Part shown: positions 34,618 to 43,574 of the stretch, piece after piece
Numbering within the stretch: the first letter of the stretch is position 1
Layout: each line of letters starts with the position of its first letter
Made by a program: the position numbers and the translations under genes
The notes under the pieces: model-generated
Seen by the model: only the letters and a program-made list of their open reading frames with translations
Database searches by the model: none
Told to the model about the DNA's origin: nothing
Origin: Bifidobacterium rousetti
GTDB lineage: Bacteria > Actinomycetota > Actinomycetes > Actinomycetales > Bifidobacteriaceae
Direction: 5' to 3'
NCBI RefSeq assembly: GCF_008698235.1
Contig: NZ_PEBH01000003.1
Span: forward strand, 159,613 to 223,612
Length of the DNA stretch: 64,000 nt

Positions 34618-35499
34618 TCACCCCTTCTTCAGATTCGCGCTCAGGTCGGCGCCGAACCACTTCTCGTTGAGTTGCTTGGAGGTGCCATCGGCGATGACCT
34701 CCGCCAAAGCCTTGTTCACATCCTTGACCAGCTGCTCCTCGCCCTTCGGGAAGATCAGATAGCAGTAGGAATCACGTCCCATGGCCGCATTGAATTCAGC
34801 GCCGCCCTTAATGGCCTTGAGATTGAACTTCTGCTTCTTCGTGTAGTAGGTGAACAGCGGCAGATCGTCGATGGTGAAATCGGCCTGGCCGCCTTCCACC
34901 TGACGGAACTTGCTGGAAATGTCGGACCCGGTGCCGGTGTACTTGGTGACGATCTTCTTATCAGGGTTCTTCTTGTTCCAGTTCTCCACTGCCGTCGCCA
35001 TGGCGGTGCCAGGATCAAGCAATGCGGTCTTACCCGCAAGATCACCGAGCGTCTTGATCTCATCGGCCTTGATGTCGGAGTCCTTCGGCACCTCGACCAC
35101 ATATTCCTCGGAGTAGATCGGATCGCTGAACAGGTACTTCTGTTCGCGCTCCGCGTTCTTGGCGAAGCTGTTCACGCCGATCTGGTAACGCCCGGAGTCA
35201 AGTCCGGGGAACAAGGCCGTGAAATCGGCGGTCTGCCACTTGAGGTTGTACTGGGGAAGCTTCTTGAAGATGGCCTGCACCAATTCGTAGTTCTGGCCGG
35301 TGATCTGATCGCCCTCGCGGAAGATGTACGGGGCCGGTGAAGCGCCGGTCACCGCGGTGATCGTGCGCACGTTGCCGGAATCGCCGTTCGCCGTGGTGGA
35401 TCCCTGCGCAGCGCTTGCGTTACCGCATGCGGCCAGCGGAAGCGCCATCGCGGCGACAGCCGCCAGTGCAATCAGTTTCTTCACCAATTTGATGCTCAT
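34618..35499 (-). CDS. Amino-acid ABC transporter substrate-binding lipoprotein, copy 1
   Basis: The protein has 293 residues. It has a signal peptide with a lipobox ending LPLAACGN, so the mature protein is membrane-anchored outside the cell. The rest is a type II periplasmic-binding fold of the polar amino-acid group: APYIFREGDQITGQNYELVQAIFKKLPQY, GLDSGRYQIGVN, YTGTGSDISSKFRQVE and LIFPKGEEQLVKDVNKALAEV. No permease is adjacent; the permease/ATPase pair at 41.8-43.4 kb lacks a binding protein and may be the partner. Two operator-like sequences lie upstream (35561-35580 and 35621-35677). Confidence 0.9.
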   Translation of the reverse strand: MSIKLVKKLIALAAVAAMALPLAACGNASAAQGSTTANGDSGNVRTITAVTGASPAPYIFREGDQITGQNYELVQAIFKKLPQYNLKWQTADFTALFPGLDSGRYQIGVNSFAKNAEREQKYLFSDPIYSEEYVVEVPKDSDIKADEIKTLGDLAGKTALLDPGTAMATAVENWNKKNPDKKIVTKYTGTGSDISSKFRQVEGGQADFTIDDLPLFTYYTKKQKFNLKAIKGGAEFNAAMGRDSYCYLIFPKGEEQLVKDVNKALAEVIADGTSKQLNEKWFGADLSANLKKG

Positions 35500-35560
35500 A
35501 GTCGTGTCTCTCCCCGAAAATGTTTCATTTTCCCGATTACGTCCGCGGTGCCTCCCACCG

Positions 35561-35580
35561 CGGTTGCGTATGACGATAAC
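35561..35580. promoter_or_regulatory. Putative operator upstream of binding protein 1
   Basis: CGGTTGCGTATGACGATAAC differs at only two positions from the sequence at 54311-54330 upstream of the cystathionine synthase/lyase gene. It lies about 60 nt before the start codon at 35499. Confidence 0.55.
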
Positions 35581-35620
35581 CCCTCGGGAATCGCACCACA
35601 CCCCTTCCGCAAACGTGATT

Positions 35621-35677
35621 ACTTATACCCCGCTATCAACGCTACGTCGTTTCGCGCTTTGATAGCGGGGTATAAGT
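35621..35677. promoter_or_regulatory. Long perfect inverted repeat, probable double operator
   Basis: ACTTATACCCCGCTATCAA at 35621-35639 is repeated exactly in inverse at 35659-35677 with a 19-nt spacer. Each arm contains TTATACCCCGCTATCAA, which resembles the TTATAGGCTGCTATCAA of the operator at 43575. There is no T-run on either side, so a control site is more likely than a terminator. It lies 122-178 nt upstream of the binding-protein start and ~90 nt past the stop of the next gene upstream. Confidence 0.6.
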
Positions 35678-35765
35678 TCAACCAATCAATGGAAAGAGAT
35701 CCGATCCCAGCACCTGAGGCATGGAAACGACATCCTCAGATTCCCCCCATATAAAGGCGTTCAGC

Positions 35766-36782
35766 TCAGACCTCAAGCCAGCTGAGATCCGGCCCCTCCG
35801 GCACAATGCCATTCGGATTAATGGGTCTCATCGTGTTGAAGTAGCACCATTTGATCTGACGGGAATTGGTTGTGCTACGGACAGCATCAAGCTGGTACAG
35901 CTCTCTGACGAATCGTGTCACGTTCCGATAGTGCAGCAGATTATGCCGATTCAATCGGAACAGGACTTCATACACGGTCCACCACCGATAGAGCGACGGC
36001 CATAGGTTGATATCGGCCTCAGTCAACGTATCCCCAAGCAGAAATTCATGTTCCCCGAGAAGATTATCCACCCGTTCGACCGCGTTGAAAAACCGTTGTT
36101 CGGCGAACTCATAATCGGCCTGAGCACGCGCGAAACCTGCGTCATACGGACCGCCATTGATGGCCTCGCCGATCCAGCGCTCCACCTCATCGATCTCTTC
36201 CCGTAACTCCGAGGGGTAAAGATTTACCTCCGGATGCGTTGCGAACTCACGCAGTTTCGCGAGTTCACGCGGAATCACCGGATAGTAGTTCGAAACGATC
36301 GTCTTCGTCTTCTTATCCCACAGTACCGGTACGGAGATGCGGTGCTCGTACGTGCCGCCGACTGTTTTGTCATACGCTTCACGTAGGAATGCAAAACCAT
36401 TGCCCGCTGTATCCAGCGTGGAGTCTTTCACTTCGCGGAACGCCCATCCACGGCCGTCACGCCTTGGATCAACGACCGACAAAGTGACAATGTCCTCCAA
36501 TCCCAACAACTTGCGAGTGATCGCGGAACGCTGGGCATACGGACAACCCCACGAGATGTACAGGTGGTATCGATCGGCCTCGATCGGATGATCCGCATCG
36601 CCGATGTGCCCATGTATCGGGTATGCCTCCTCCAGCGTCGCTTCGCGATGCACGATGGAGCTTGCCGGCGGCACGTTCTTCGGATAGTAGATCGTGCCGT
36701 ACGTCTCATAATCGACAGGCGAGGCCACGCCGGACGCAGCCAGCCATTCGGGCTTGATGTTGGGATCATTGAAGCCAGGCAT
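35766..36782 (-). CDS. Glutathionyl-hydroquinone-reductase-like protein, copy 3
   Basis: This 338-residue close paralog of copy 2 shares the same N-terminus (NDPNIKPEWLA...SPVDYETYGTIYYPKN), an active site SWGCPYAQRSAI, and the same PVLWDKKTKTIVSNYYPVI loop and C-terminal domain. The ATG at 36782 has GGTAGGTG upstream. It follows the second binding-protein gene by 71 nt, repeating the arrangement binding protein then reductase seen at 34618-33580. Confidence 0.9.
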   Translation of the reverse strand: MPGFNDPNIKPEWLAASGVASPVDYETYGTIYYPKNVPPASSIVHREATLEEAYPIHGHIGDADHPIEADRYHLYISWGCPYAQRSAITRKLLGLEDIVTLSVVDPRRDGRGWAFREVKDSTLDTAGNGFAFLREAYDKTVGGTYEHRISVPVLWDKKTKTIVSNYYPVIPRELAKLREFATHPEVNLYPSELREEIDEVERWIGEAINGGPYDAGFARAQADYEFAEQRFFNAVERVDNLLGEHEFLLGDTLTEADINLWPSLYRWWTVYEVLFRLNRHNLLHYRNVTRFVRELYQLDAVRSTTNSRQIKWCYFNTMRPINPNGIVPEGPDLSWLEV

Positions 36783-36853
36783 CGTAATACACCTACCAAT
36801 TTGCCGATTCGAATCACTTCGTCCCAGACTCTGGGATCCAGACCGGACCTGAA

Positions 36854-37750
36854 TCACTTACCGTCCTGTTTGGCGGTGAAATCCTTACCCAGCCACTTCT
36901 GATTGATTGAGGCGGAGTCACCATCCTTGACCACTTCGGCGAATGCCTTGTTGATGTCCTTCGCCAACTGCTCCTCCCCCTTGGGGAAGATAAGGTAATG
37001 GTTGGGATCCGTTCCTGTGATGGATGTGGCGGCGTCACCACCGATGGTGATGGACCGGATATCGAGTCCGGCCTTCTTGGAGTAGTAGCTCAGCACCGGA
37101 GCATCATCGATGGCGAAATCAACCTTACCGGAAGCTAGAGTGCGCAACTTACTGGTCAGATCCGAGCCAGTACCCGTGTACTGCTCGTTGATCTTCTGGT
37201 CTGGATGAGCCTCATTCCAGTTCTGCACAGCGGTAGTTGCCGCGGTACCGGGATCCAGCAACGCGGTCTTACCAGCGAGATCACCGAACGAGTCGATCTC
37301 CGTCGCGGTGATCTTCGAACCCTTCGGGACCTCGATCACATAGGGAATCTCGTAGATAGGATCACTGTACAGGTATTTGGCCGCTCTCTCCTTGTTCCAT
37401 GCGAAGTTATTGACACCGATCTGGTATCGGCCGGAATCAAGACCGGAGAAAATGGCTGAGAAATCGACGATATCCCACTGCAACTTATACTGCGGAAGCT
37501 TCTTGAAAATCGCCTCCACAAGTTCCACGTTCTGCCCGGTAAGCTTGTTTCCATCACGGAACACGTAGGGTGCCGGGCCACCACCGGTAACAGCGTGGAT
37601 GGTGCGCACCTGACTGTTGTTGCTTTCGGCGGCGGATGCCGTCTTTTCTGCCGAACCGGAGCCGCAGCCGGACAGCGCAAGCACCGCCGTCAAAGCGAGA
37701 GCCACTCCCGCAATCAATCGCCTCCTCAGCGTGGTCTTCGTGTTGTTCAT
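36854..37750 (-). CDS. Amino-acid ABC transporter substrate-binding lipoprotein, copy 2
   Basis: The protein has 298 residues, a signal peptide with lipobox LALSGC, and the same fold as copy 1 with long runs of identity (FKKLPQY, GLDSGRYQIGVN, DLAGKTALLDPGTA, IFPKGEEQL). The ATG at 37750 with GAAGGGTG upstream is chosen. No transporter gene is adjacent. It probably binds a substrate related to that of copy 1, and both are paired with a reductase gene. Confidence 0.9.
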   Translation of the reverse strand: MNNTKTTLRRRLIAGVALALTAVLALSGCGSGSAEKTASAAESNNSQVRTIHAVTGGGPAPYVFRDGNKLTGQNVELVEAIFKKLPQYKLQWDIVDFSAIFSGLDSGRYQIGVNNFAWNKERAAKYLYSDPIYEIPYVIEVPKGSKITATEIDSFGDLAGKTALLDPGTAATTAVQNWNEAHPDQKINEQYTGTGSDLTSKLRTLASGKVDFAIDDAPVLSYYSKKAGLDIRSITIGGDAATSITGTDPNHYLIFPKGEEQLAKDINKAFAEVVKDGDSASINQKWLGKDFTAKQDGK

Positions 37751-37957
37751 ATCATTCACCCTTCTTCTTGTACGAAGAACATTTCCCCGAATAATTGTTT
37801 TTCTTTTAATTTCGAATTCCGTCAGAACGGCCTTCGAATATAGCGAACTCCGATACATATACCCCTATATACATCGGTGATATTTGATACTACAGGAACA
37901 GGTTATTCTCCACACCTGCAGACCCATCGGTTTTTCCTATAGTGTGTTATTCACACC
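37751..37957 (-). promoter_or_regulatory. AT-rich control region of binding protein 2
   Basis: This 207-bp gap is markedly AT-rich. It holds ACATATACCCCTATATACATC at 37855-37875, similar to the ACTTATACCCCGCTATCAAC arm near 35621, about 105 nt before the start codon. No gene or clear terminator is visible. Confidence 0.4.
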
Positions 37958-39256
37958 CTATTGCCCTTTACGTACGCCAGACACCGCGAGGCGCAGCCGA
38001 TTCACCCCCTCGATCAAATCCTCCTTGGACGAGTGAGCGAAGGAGAAACGCGCATAACGGGTATCCGCGGTTCCAACGAAGAACGAATCACCCCGTACAG
38101 GATTAATGTTCTGTTCCGCCAGCGCGCGTTGCGCGTCCGGATCATCCAGGTGGAACCATTCCGGCAACCGCGCCCACAGGAAATACCCTCCCTGCGGATC
38201 ATCGAATTCGATATCGTCCCCAAGCCCGGAACGCAGGGCCGAGGCGAGCGCCGCGGCCTTGTCCGCATAGAACTCTCGCTCTCGGAAGAGCAACGCGTCG
38301 GCCCACGATTCCCGTTTTTCATCTTGGTCCGGATCAACATGCGAACCCGCATCCAACAACCGCGCCAGCGCATACTGGGTGGCCGACGACAATCCGCCGT
38401 CGACACCCAACCGATACGCGGCGATCTTCCTGACATACGCTGGATCGGCTATGACCCATCCGACGCGCAGACCCGGTCCAAGCCATTTCGAGAACGATCC
38501 GACCTCGAACAGCGGACTTCCCTCCGTACCACGAAATTCTCGCGGGTATTCCTCCGGTTCCTGTTCGAACCACAGTTCCCGATAGGGGTTGTCCGCAATG
38601 ACCGCGACGCCGTATTGCGCCACCAGTTCCAGTAGCCGATGTTTCACCCGCCCAGAGGCGAGCCGTCCTGTGGGATTCTGGAAATCGGGAATCGTGTAGA
38701 TGGCGCTGTACTGACGTCCCTCACGCGCAGCTTCGGCAAGCAGTCGTTCGACTTCGTCCACGTCGATGCCTTCCGAAGTCAATCCGACCGTTTCGATATG
38801 CGCCCCGAGCCGTTGGAATGTCTTCACACATTGCGGGAACGCAGGGTTCTCCACCAGCACCCGCGATCCGGAATCGACGGTCGCCGCCGCACTGAGGAAC
38901 ACGCCCTCCATCGCCCCGTTGGTGATGATCACGCTTTCCGGATCGACACCACGTTGTCCGGCGACGATCCTCCGCAGCCGGTCTACCCCGTACGGCGACG
39001 AATAGGACAACGCTGAGAAGTCGCCCGAACTCCGGTCTTCTCGGGACCCTCCCCCTATGACATCGGCGAAGGCGCAGGCGATGCGCTCATACGGCAGGAT
39101 CGCGGGATCCGGCAGCCCCGCCAGAAAATCGATGGGACGCTTGTCCGAACGCACACGCACGTCCGCGCCCTTGAACACGGACGAATTCCCACTGATGGAC
39201 GAGAACAACGCGGAGGGACGGATCATCTCAACTTCCCCTATGATTGCGGACGTCAT
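37958..39256 (-). CDS. PLP-dependent aminotransferase, class I/II (LysN/MocR-domain type)
   Basis: This 432-residue protein has fold-type I aminotransferase motifs: DFLAGLPDP near the start, LSYSSPYGVDRLRRIVA, YTIPDFQNPTGR, IADNPYRELWF, the PLP lysine in GSFSKWLGPGLRVGW, and YFLWARLPEWF. The family includes 2-aminoadipate and multi-substrate aminotransferases; there is no N-terminal DNA-binding domain. It starts 3 nt after the FAD-linked oxidase gene ends, implying linked roles: oxidation of a hydroxy acid, then transamination of the keto acid. The start could also be the ATG ten codons later (MIRPSALFSS). Confidence 0.88.
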   Translation of the reverse strand: MTSAIIGEVEMIRPSALFSSISGNSSVFKGADVRVRSDKRPIDFLAGLPDPAILPYERIACAFADVIGGGSREDRSSGDFSALSYSSPYGVDRLRRIVAGQRGVDPESVIITNGAMEGVFLSAAATVDSGSRVLVENPAFPQCVKTFQRLGAHIETVGLTSEGIDVDEVERLLAEAAREGRQYSAIYTIPDFQNPTGRLASGRVKHRLLELVAQYGVAVIADNPYRELWFEQEPEEYPREFRGTEGSPLFEVGSFSKWLGPGLRVGWVIADPAYVRKIAAYRLGVDGGLSSATQYALARLLDAGSHVDPDQDEKRESWADALLFREREFYADKAAALASALRSGLGDDIEFDDPQGGYFLWARLPEWFHLDDPDAQRALAEQNINPVRGDSFFVGTADTRYARFSFAHSSKEDLIEGVNRLRLAVSGVRKGQ

Positions 39257-39259
39257 ATC

Positions 39260-40687
39260 TCACACCCACTTTCCGGGATTGAGGATGCCACGCGGATCGA
39301 GGGCACGCTTCAGCGTTCGTTGCAGGTCAAGGTTGTCTTGCCCGATCTGCCTGACCAACAGATCCTTCAGTTCAAGACCGACGCCGTGTTCGCCGGTGAT
39401 GGTGCCACCATTGGCGAGCACGTAGTCATAGAGCTTCTCCTTGGCAAGGCGCAGCGCTTCCGGGAGTTCCGTCTCCCCCTCTTTCTTGGGAAGGATGAAT
39501 CCCGTGTGTGTGTTGCCATCGGCCGCATGTGCCATGATGGTCAGCTGCGCGTGAGCCTCATTCGCCAGACGTTCGAGCACCAGCAGGAACTCGCCGAGCT
39601 TGTCCAGAGGAACGGCCACGTCGCTGCCCGCCATCCACGCGGTACCCCGTGGAAACGCACGTCCGGTCTTACGTAGAATGAAGAACGTCTCGGCCTCATC
39701 CACCGTGGGACGAATCAGTGAGGCTCCGGTGGGACGCAACGCCTCCAACACCGTCTCGGCATCCTCCTCGGCAGCGCGCCCATCCGTCGTCACCTCGATC
39801 AGCCATTGCGCATCACCAACAGACTCGACGAACTTGTCGGGGTAGGTCTGCTCGTACGGCACGGACATGAGTTCCAGCGACGCCGGCTGCACGCCGGACG
39901 CCAGCACCGCCTCGATCACACTACCTGTCTGTCCAAGGTCGCGGGCGAATGCAATAACCTTGGCAACGCCCTGCGGAATCGGACGAAGACGCACGGTCGC
40001 CGCAATGACGGCGCCCAGCAATCCTTCCGAACCGGTGAACAATGACGTCAGATCGAAACCGGCGACGTTCTTCATGGTCGGTCGTCCCGTCTCGATGATG
40101 CGCCCATCCGGCAGCACAACGGTGAGAGACAGCAGCGAATCGCGTGTGACGCCATATTTCGCGCACTTGAATCCACCCGCATTTGTCGCCACGTTGCCGC
40201 CGATGGTGGACAGTTCGAAACTGGCCGGATCCGGCGGATAATACAGACCGTATTCCTTCGTCGCCTCGTTGATACGTGCATTGATGACGCCGGCTTCGAC
40301 GACCGCGTAATGGCCGATGGGATTGATTTCGCGGATGTGGTTCAGCCTGTCAGTGAGCAGCAAGATCCCGGGAACGGTGATGGTCGACAACTGCCCGAGT
40401 CCTGTGCCGGCCCCGCGCGTAAACACGGCGATGCCGTATTCATTGGCCGCGCGCAGTATGGAGCTTGCCTGCTCGGCTGAATTCGGCAACAGTACGGCGA
40501 AGGGCAGCTTCTCCTCACTGAACCGGTGATGATGCTTGTTCACGATCTCACTGATCGACAGCGGATCGGTCACTATGGCGTCGACGTCAAGCGACTCTCC
40601 GATTTCGGTCAGGAATCCCTCCCGACGGGTGACGGTCACGTCACGCACGTCACCGCCCAGAACCCTGTTGCCTAATGTTGCGGTCAT
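39260..40687 (-). CDS. FAD-linked 2-hydroxyacid oxidase/dehydrogenase (GlcD/D-lactate dehydrogenase family)
   Basis: The protein has 475 residues. An FAD-binding type 4 (PCMH) domain shows PFAVLLPNSAEQASSILRAA, TRGAGTGLGQ, ELSTIGGNVATNAGG and FTGSEGLLGAVIAATVRL. The C-terminal FAD-oxidase domain ends in HAADGNTHTG and GTITGEHGVGL...LDPRGILNPGKW. Family members oxidise D-2-hydroxy acids to keto acids. It is the first gene of a pair with the aminotransferase. The 341-bp gap upstream shows only a weak operator-like GTTATAAGCGTCATGA near 40890. Confidence 0.92.
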   Translation of the reverse strand: MTATLGNRVLGGDVRDVTVTRREGFLTEIGESLDVDAIVTDPLSISEIVNKHHHRFSEEKLPFAVLLPNSAEQASSILRAANEYGIAVFTRGAGTGLGQLSTITVPGILLLTDRLNHIREINPIGHYAVVEAGVINARINEATKEYGLYYPPDPASFELSTIGGNVATNAGGFKCAKYGVTRDSLLSLTVVLPDGRIIETGRPTMKNVAGFDLTSLFTGSEGLLGAVIAATVRLRPIPQGVAKVIAFARDLGQTGSVIEAVLASGVQPASLELMSVPYEQTYPDKFVESVGDAQWLIEVTTDGRAAEEDAETVLEALRPTGASLIRPTVDEAETFFILRKTGRAFPRGTAWMAGSDVAVPLDKLGEFLLVLERLANEAHAQLTIMAHAADGNTHTGFILPKKEGETELPEALRLAKEKLYDYVLANGGTITGEHGVGLELKDLLVRQIGQDNLDLQRTLKRALDPRGILNPGKWV

Positions 40688-40941
40688 GTTTCCCCTTTAT
40701 CTGTATGAATTCACGCCGGTGCATGCCTTCATGGCACGCCATGTATTCCGGATGGACATCCCCGACGCGGATTATTCCGCGATGATTCGTATTACAGCAG
40801 AAAAAGCAATCCGCCACACTATCTTGGACAACGGGATAATCTATGACACGTTATTCAGAAAACACGACTCAAACTAGATTCAGTCAGTTATAAGCGTCAT
40901 GAAATATAAGGTAATGATGGGGAAAATATTACGGAAATACA
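40688..40941. other. AT-rich intergenic region upstream of the FAD-linked oxidase
   Basis: No gene is supported here. The stretch 40840-40935 is very AT-rich and should hold the promoter of the oxidase-aminotransferase pair. I see no RNA structure of a known class. Confidence 0.5.
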
Positions 40942-40976
40942 AACGGGTGACGACGCCTATCGCGTCATCACCCGTT
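40942..40976 (-). terminator. Hairpin terminator after the GNAT 1 gene
   Basis: A 15-bp stem (AACGGGTGACGACGC against GCGTCATCACCCGTT, one mismatch) has a short loop and, on the minus strand, is followed by the T-rich TTTGTATTTCC. It ends the transcript that runs permease, ATPase, GNAT. Confidence 0.85.
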
Positions 40977-41028
40977 CCTTGTCCGCTCCTCAGGTCATCA
41001 GACGAAAAACGCCCTGGAATCACCCCGA

Positions 41029-41640
41029 TCAGTCGATGTCGTAGGTGAACACCAGCAGCCTCTGGCCGCCGTCGACGACGAGCGTTTCGAGCTCGCGGTG
41101 GCGCACGAAGCCGCAGCGCTGGTACAGCCGGTGCGCGTACGGCATGTTGGGGCCGGAGTGGATGAGCACCTTGCGGTAGCCGTACGCCTTGCCGACGGCG
41201 ATGCTGTGCTCGACGAACGCCCTGCCAAGCCCGTGACCACGACCGATCGGCAGCACGCCCATCGTGTTGAACTCGAACGTGGGTTCGCGGTTGAACGCCG
41301 GCTTGACGGTGGTGCAGGCGCCGTACAGCGTGCCATCCCCGTCAACGATGACCCAGATGTCCTCGGCCTTGGCACGGTCCGGGATGTCGAGCAGGCGATG
41401 CTTGTAGAACTCGCTCATCGGCCCGTTCGTCTTGAACGCCTCGTACAGGGTCTCCCCCACCGCCACGTACTCCGACGGGTCGGCCAGACGCAACGTGAGC
41501 CCGTCGCCCAGATCCTTCACCAGCAGGTCCGCGGGCAGCGAAGTCGCGTCCGTCGCGGTGATGGCGATCCCGGACGCGGTGTCAACAACATCCGCATCCA
41601 GACCTGTGCGCACGTCCTCGGCCACAGCCACATTCCCCAT
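41029..41640 (-). CDS. GNAT family N-acetyltransferase, copy 1
   Basis: This 203-residue protein carries the acetyl-CoA pyrophosphate-loop motif as PIGRGHGLGRAF, followed by VLIHSGPNMPYAHRLYQRCGFVRH. Residues 1-45 are an extra N-terminal segment. It is downstream of a permease/ATPase pair on the same strand, like the second GNAT at 43687, which shares the C-terminal pattern (LYxxxGFVRH, then a TYDID or IYDIP end). The substrate may be an imported amino acid or its S-conjugate; that is inference. Confidence 0.85.
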   Translation of the reverse strand: MGNVAVAEDVRTGLDADVVDTASGIAITATDATSLPADLLVKDLGDGLTLRLADPSEYVAVGETLYEAFKTNGPMSEFYKHRLLDIPDRAKAEDIWVIVDGDGTLYGACTTVKPAFNREPTFEFNTMGVLPIGRGHGLGRAFVEHSIAVGKAYGYRKVLIHSGPNMPYAHRLYQRCGFVRHRELETLVVDGGQRLLVFTYDID

Positions 41641-41742
41641 ATCTCATTTCCTCCGTTCAGCATTCAATCCCGTTCAGTCCCATTCGGTCCCATCCGGCTT
41701 TCGACCCGATGATTTCGGCCCGATGATGATTTCGACCCGAAA

Positions 41743-41815
41743 TCACCCTTCATACGGCGCCACGTTCCGCGCGAACTCCCACAGCTCGTACGATCCGCCG
41801 CAACGATCCCGCCGC
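41743..41815 (-). pseudogene. 3' remnant of a fourth glutathionyl-hydroquinone-reductase-like gene
   Basis: Reading the minus strand into the stop at 41743-41745 gives RCGGSYELWEFARNVAPYEG, which lines up with GGSYELWKFGEYSNYYRA at the C-terminus of the complete gene at 30996. Upstream of this the frame shows no further similarity and runs into the end of the ATPase gene at 41834. It looks like the tail of a deleted reductase gene between the ATPase and GNAT genes. Confidence 0.7.
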
Positions 41816-41833
41816 GGAATCCCAGGAACTCGC

Positions 41834-42679
41834 TCAGATGAGCTGCTCCTGCTTGACCGGGAAGATGGTCGGCGTGCGCGGCACGATCACGTTGATCGGC
41901 GTCTTGGCCTGCTGCGCCACCGCATCGGAATCCTCGACGTTCGCGTACTCGTTGAACGAGTCGAGGAACTCGCGCAGACGCGGCGTCTTGGGCGCGGAGA
42001 ACACCTCCTCCGGCGCGCCCTGCTCGACGACCTTGCCGCCGTCGATGAACAGCACGCGCGTGGCGATCTGACGCACGAACCCCATCTCGTGGGAGACGAG
42101 GAGCATCGTGTTGCCCTCCTTCGCCGCCTTGTCGATCGTCTCCTGCACCTCGCGCACACGTTCCGGGTCGAGCGCGGAGGTCGGCTCGTCGAGGAGCAGC
42201 AGCTGCGGATCCATCGACAGCGCGCGGGCGATGGCGACGCGCTGCTGCTGGCCGCCGGACAGGTGCTGCGGATAATGGTCCTGCCATGCCTCCAAGCCGA
42301 CGTTGCGCAGCTCGGCGAGGGCGCGTTCACGGGCCTCCTGCTTCGACACCTTCTTGACGACGGTCAGCCCTTCCATCACGTTCTGCAGGGCGGTGCGGTT
42401 CTTGAACAGGTTGAACTGCTGGAACACCATCGCGGTGGAACGTCGGATGGCGACGGTGTCCTTCTTGGTGACCTTCGCGAGGTCGTAGGTGCGTCCGTCG
42501 ATGGTCAGCTCGCCCGCGTCGGGCTTCTCGAGCAGGTTGATCGAACGCAGGAACGTGGACTTGCCGGTTCCCGAAGGACCGATCAGCGCGACGACCTCAC
42601 CCTTCTCGATGTCGAGGTCGATGCCGTCGAGCACGGTGTTCTTGCCATAGGTCTTGACCAGACCGCGGATCTTAATCAT
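41834..42679 (-). CDS. Polar amino-acid ABC transporter ATPase, system 1
   Basis: This 281-residue protein has Walker A GPSGTGKST, the Q-loop in AMVFQQFNLFKN, the signature LSGGQQQR, Walker B LLLLDEPTSALD and the switch His in LLVSHEMGF. It powers an amino-acid importer of the GlnQ/TcyN type. A ~25-residue C-terminal extension follows the domain. Its start overlaps the permease gene by 8 nt. Confidence 0.93.
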   Translation of the reverse strand: MIKIRGLVKTYGKNTVLDGIDLDIEKGEVVALIGPSGTGKSTFLRSINLLEKPDAGELTIDGRTYDLAKVTKKDTVAIRRSTAMVFQQFNLFKNRTALQNVMEGLTVVKKVSKQEARERALAELRNVGLEAWQDHYPQHLSGGQQQRVAIARALSMDPQLLLLDEPTSALDPERVREVQETIDKAAKEGNTMLLVSHEMGFVRQIATRVLFIDGGKVVEQGAPEEVFSAPKTPRLREFLDSFNEYANVEDSDAVAQQAKTPINVIVPRTPTIFPVKQEQLI

Positions 42680-43424
42680 TTGCCAGCACCTCCTGTGCGG
42701 TGGCTTGCTTCAAAGCGGGGGATTCCTGCGGGATGGACAGCTTCTTCTCCAGCAGGGAGCTGAGGAACTCGAGGATCAGGGTGATGATCCAGTAGATGAT
42801 CGCCAGCGAGCAGTACATCTCGAAGTAGCGGTAGGACGATCCGGCCATGATCTGGCCGGCGGCCGTCATCTCGACCACGGCGCACACGAACGCGAGCGAC
42901 GTGCCCTTGATCAGTCCGATCAGCGAGTTCATGAGTCCCGGAAGGGCGATGACGCCCGCCTGCGGGAAGATGACGCGCCTTCTGACCTGGCCGGGGGTCA
43001 TGCCCATCGACTCGGCCGCCTCGATCTGCCCGGGATCGACGGCGGTGATGGCCGCGCGGATGATCTCGGACATGAACGCGGACTGGTTGAGCGCCAGGGC
43101 GAGGATCGCGAACAGGACCGGCGGGACGCCGTTGATGTCGAAGTTCGTGCCGTTCCAGTAGTTGATGTACTTCAGCAGGATCGGGATGCCGAAGTAGCTG
43201 ATGTACAGCTGCACGATGATCGGGGTGCCGCGCAGGAAGGAGATGTACACGGTGCTGATCTGGTACAGCACCGGGACGCGCCTGATGCGGATCATCGCGA
43301 TGATGAAGCCCAGGATCAGGCCAATGACGCCCGCCGCCGCGGTCAGCTCCAGTGTCACGGGCAGATACGCCAACAGCTCCGGTATCTGCGTGAACACCAG
43401 TCTGATGTCGAAAAGGTCAGGCAT
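42672..43424 (-). CDS. Polar amino-acid ABC transporter permease, system 1
   Basis: This 250-residue membrane subunit has several hydrophobic segments and the EAA-loop region AAESMGMTPGQVRRRVIFPQA that contacts the ATPase. YISFLRGTPIIVQLYISYFG is the HisM/GlnP-type permease motif. No binding-protein gene accompanies it, while two lone binding proteins lie 6-9 kb downstream. Confidence 0.93.
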   Translation of the reverse strand: MPDLFDIRLVFTQIPELLAYLPVTLELTAAAGVIGLILGFIIAMIRIRRVPVLYQISTVYISFLRGTPIIVQLYISYFGIPILLKYINYWNGTNFDINGVPPVLFAILALALNQSAFMSEIIRAAITAVDPGQIEAAESMGMTPGQVRRRVIFPQAGVIALPGLMNSLIGLIKGTSLAFVCAVVEMTAAGQIMAGSSYRYFEMYCSLAIIYWIITLILEFLSSLLEKKLSIPQESPALKQATAQEVLAND

Positions 43425-43574
43425 TGTCTCATCTCCACCTGGATTGGGGACCGAACGATCCCGTGCGATTCTGTAGATTCTGTACGTGCCGGCCCGATCG
43501 GAAGTCCCCTGCTCGAACCGTTATCCAGATGGTATTTCGCCGCTGCTCGCGATTGCAATCCCGCAGTAATCGGC

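Noticed and set aside
35621-35677. The perfect inverted repeat as a terminator
   Set aside because: The 19-nt loop is long, no T-run follows on either strand, and the arms resemble operator sites upstream of other genes in the island.
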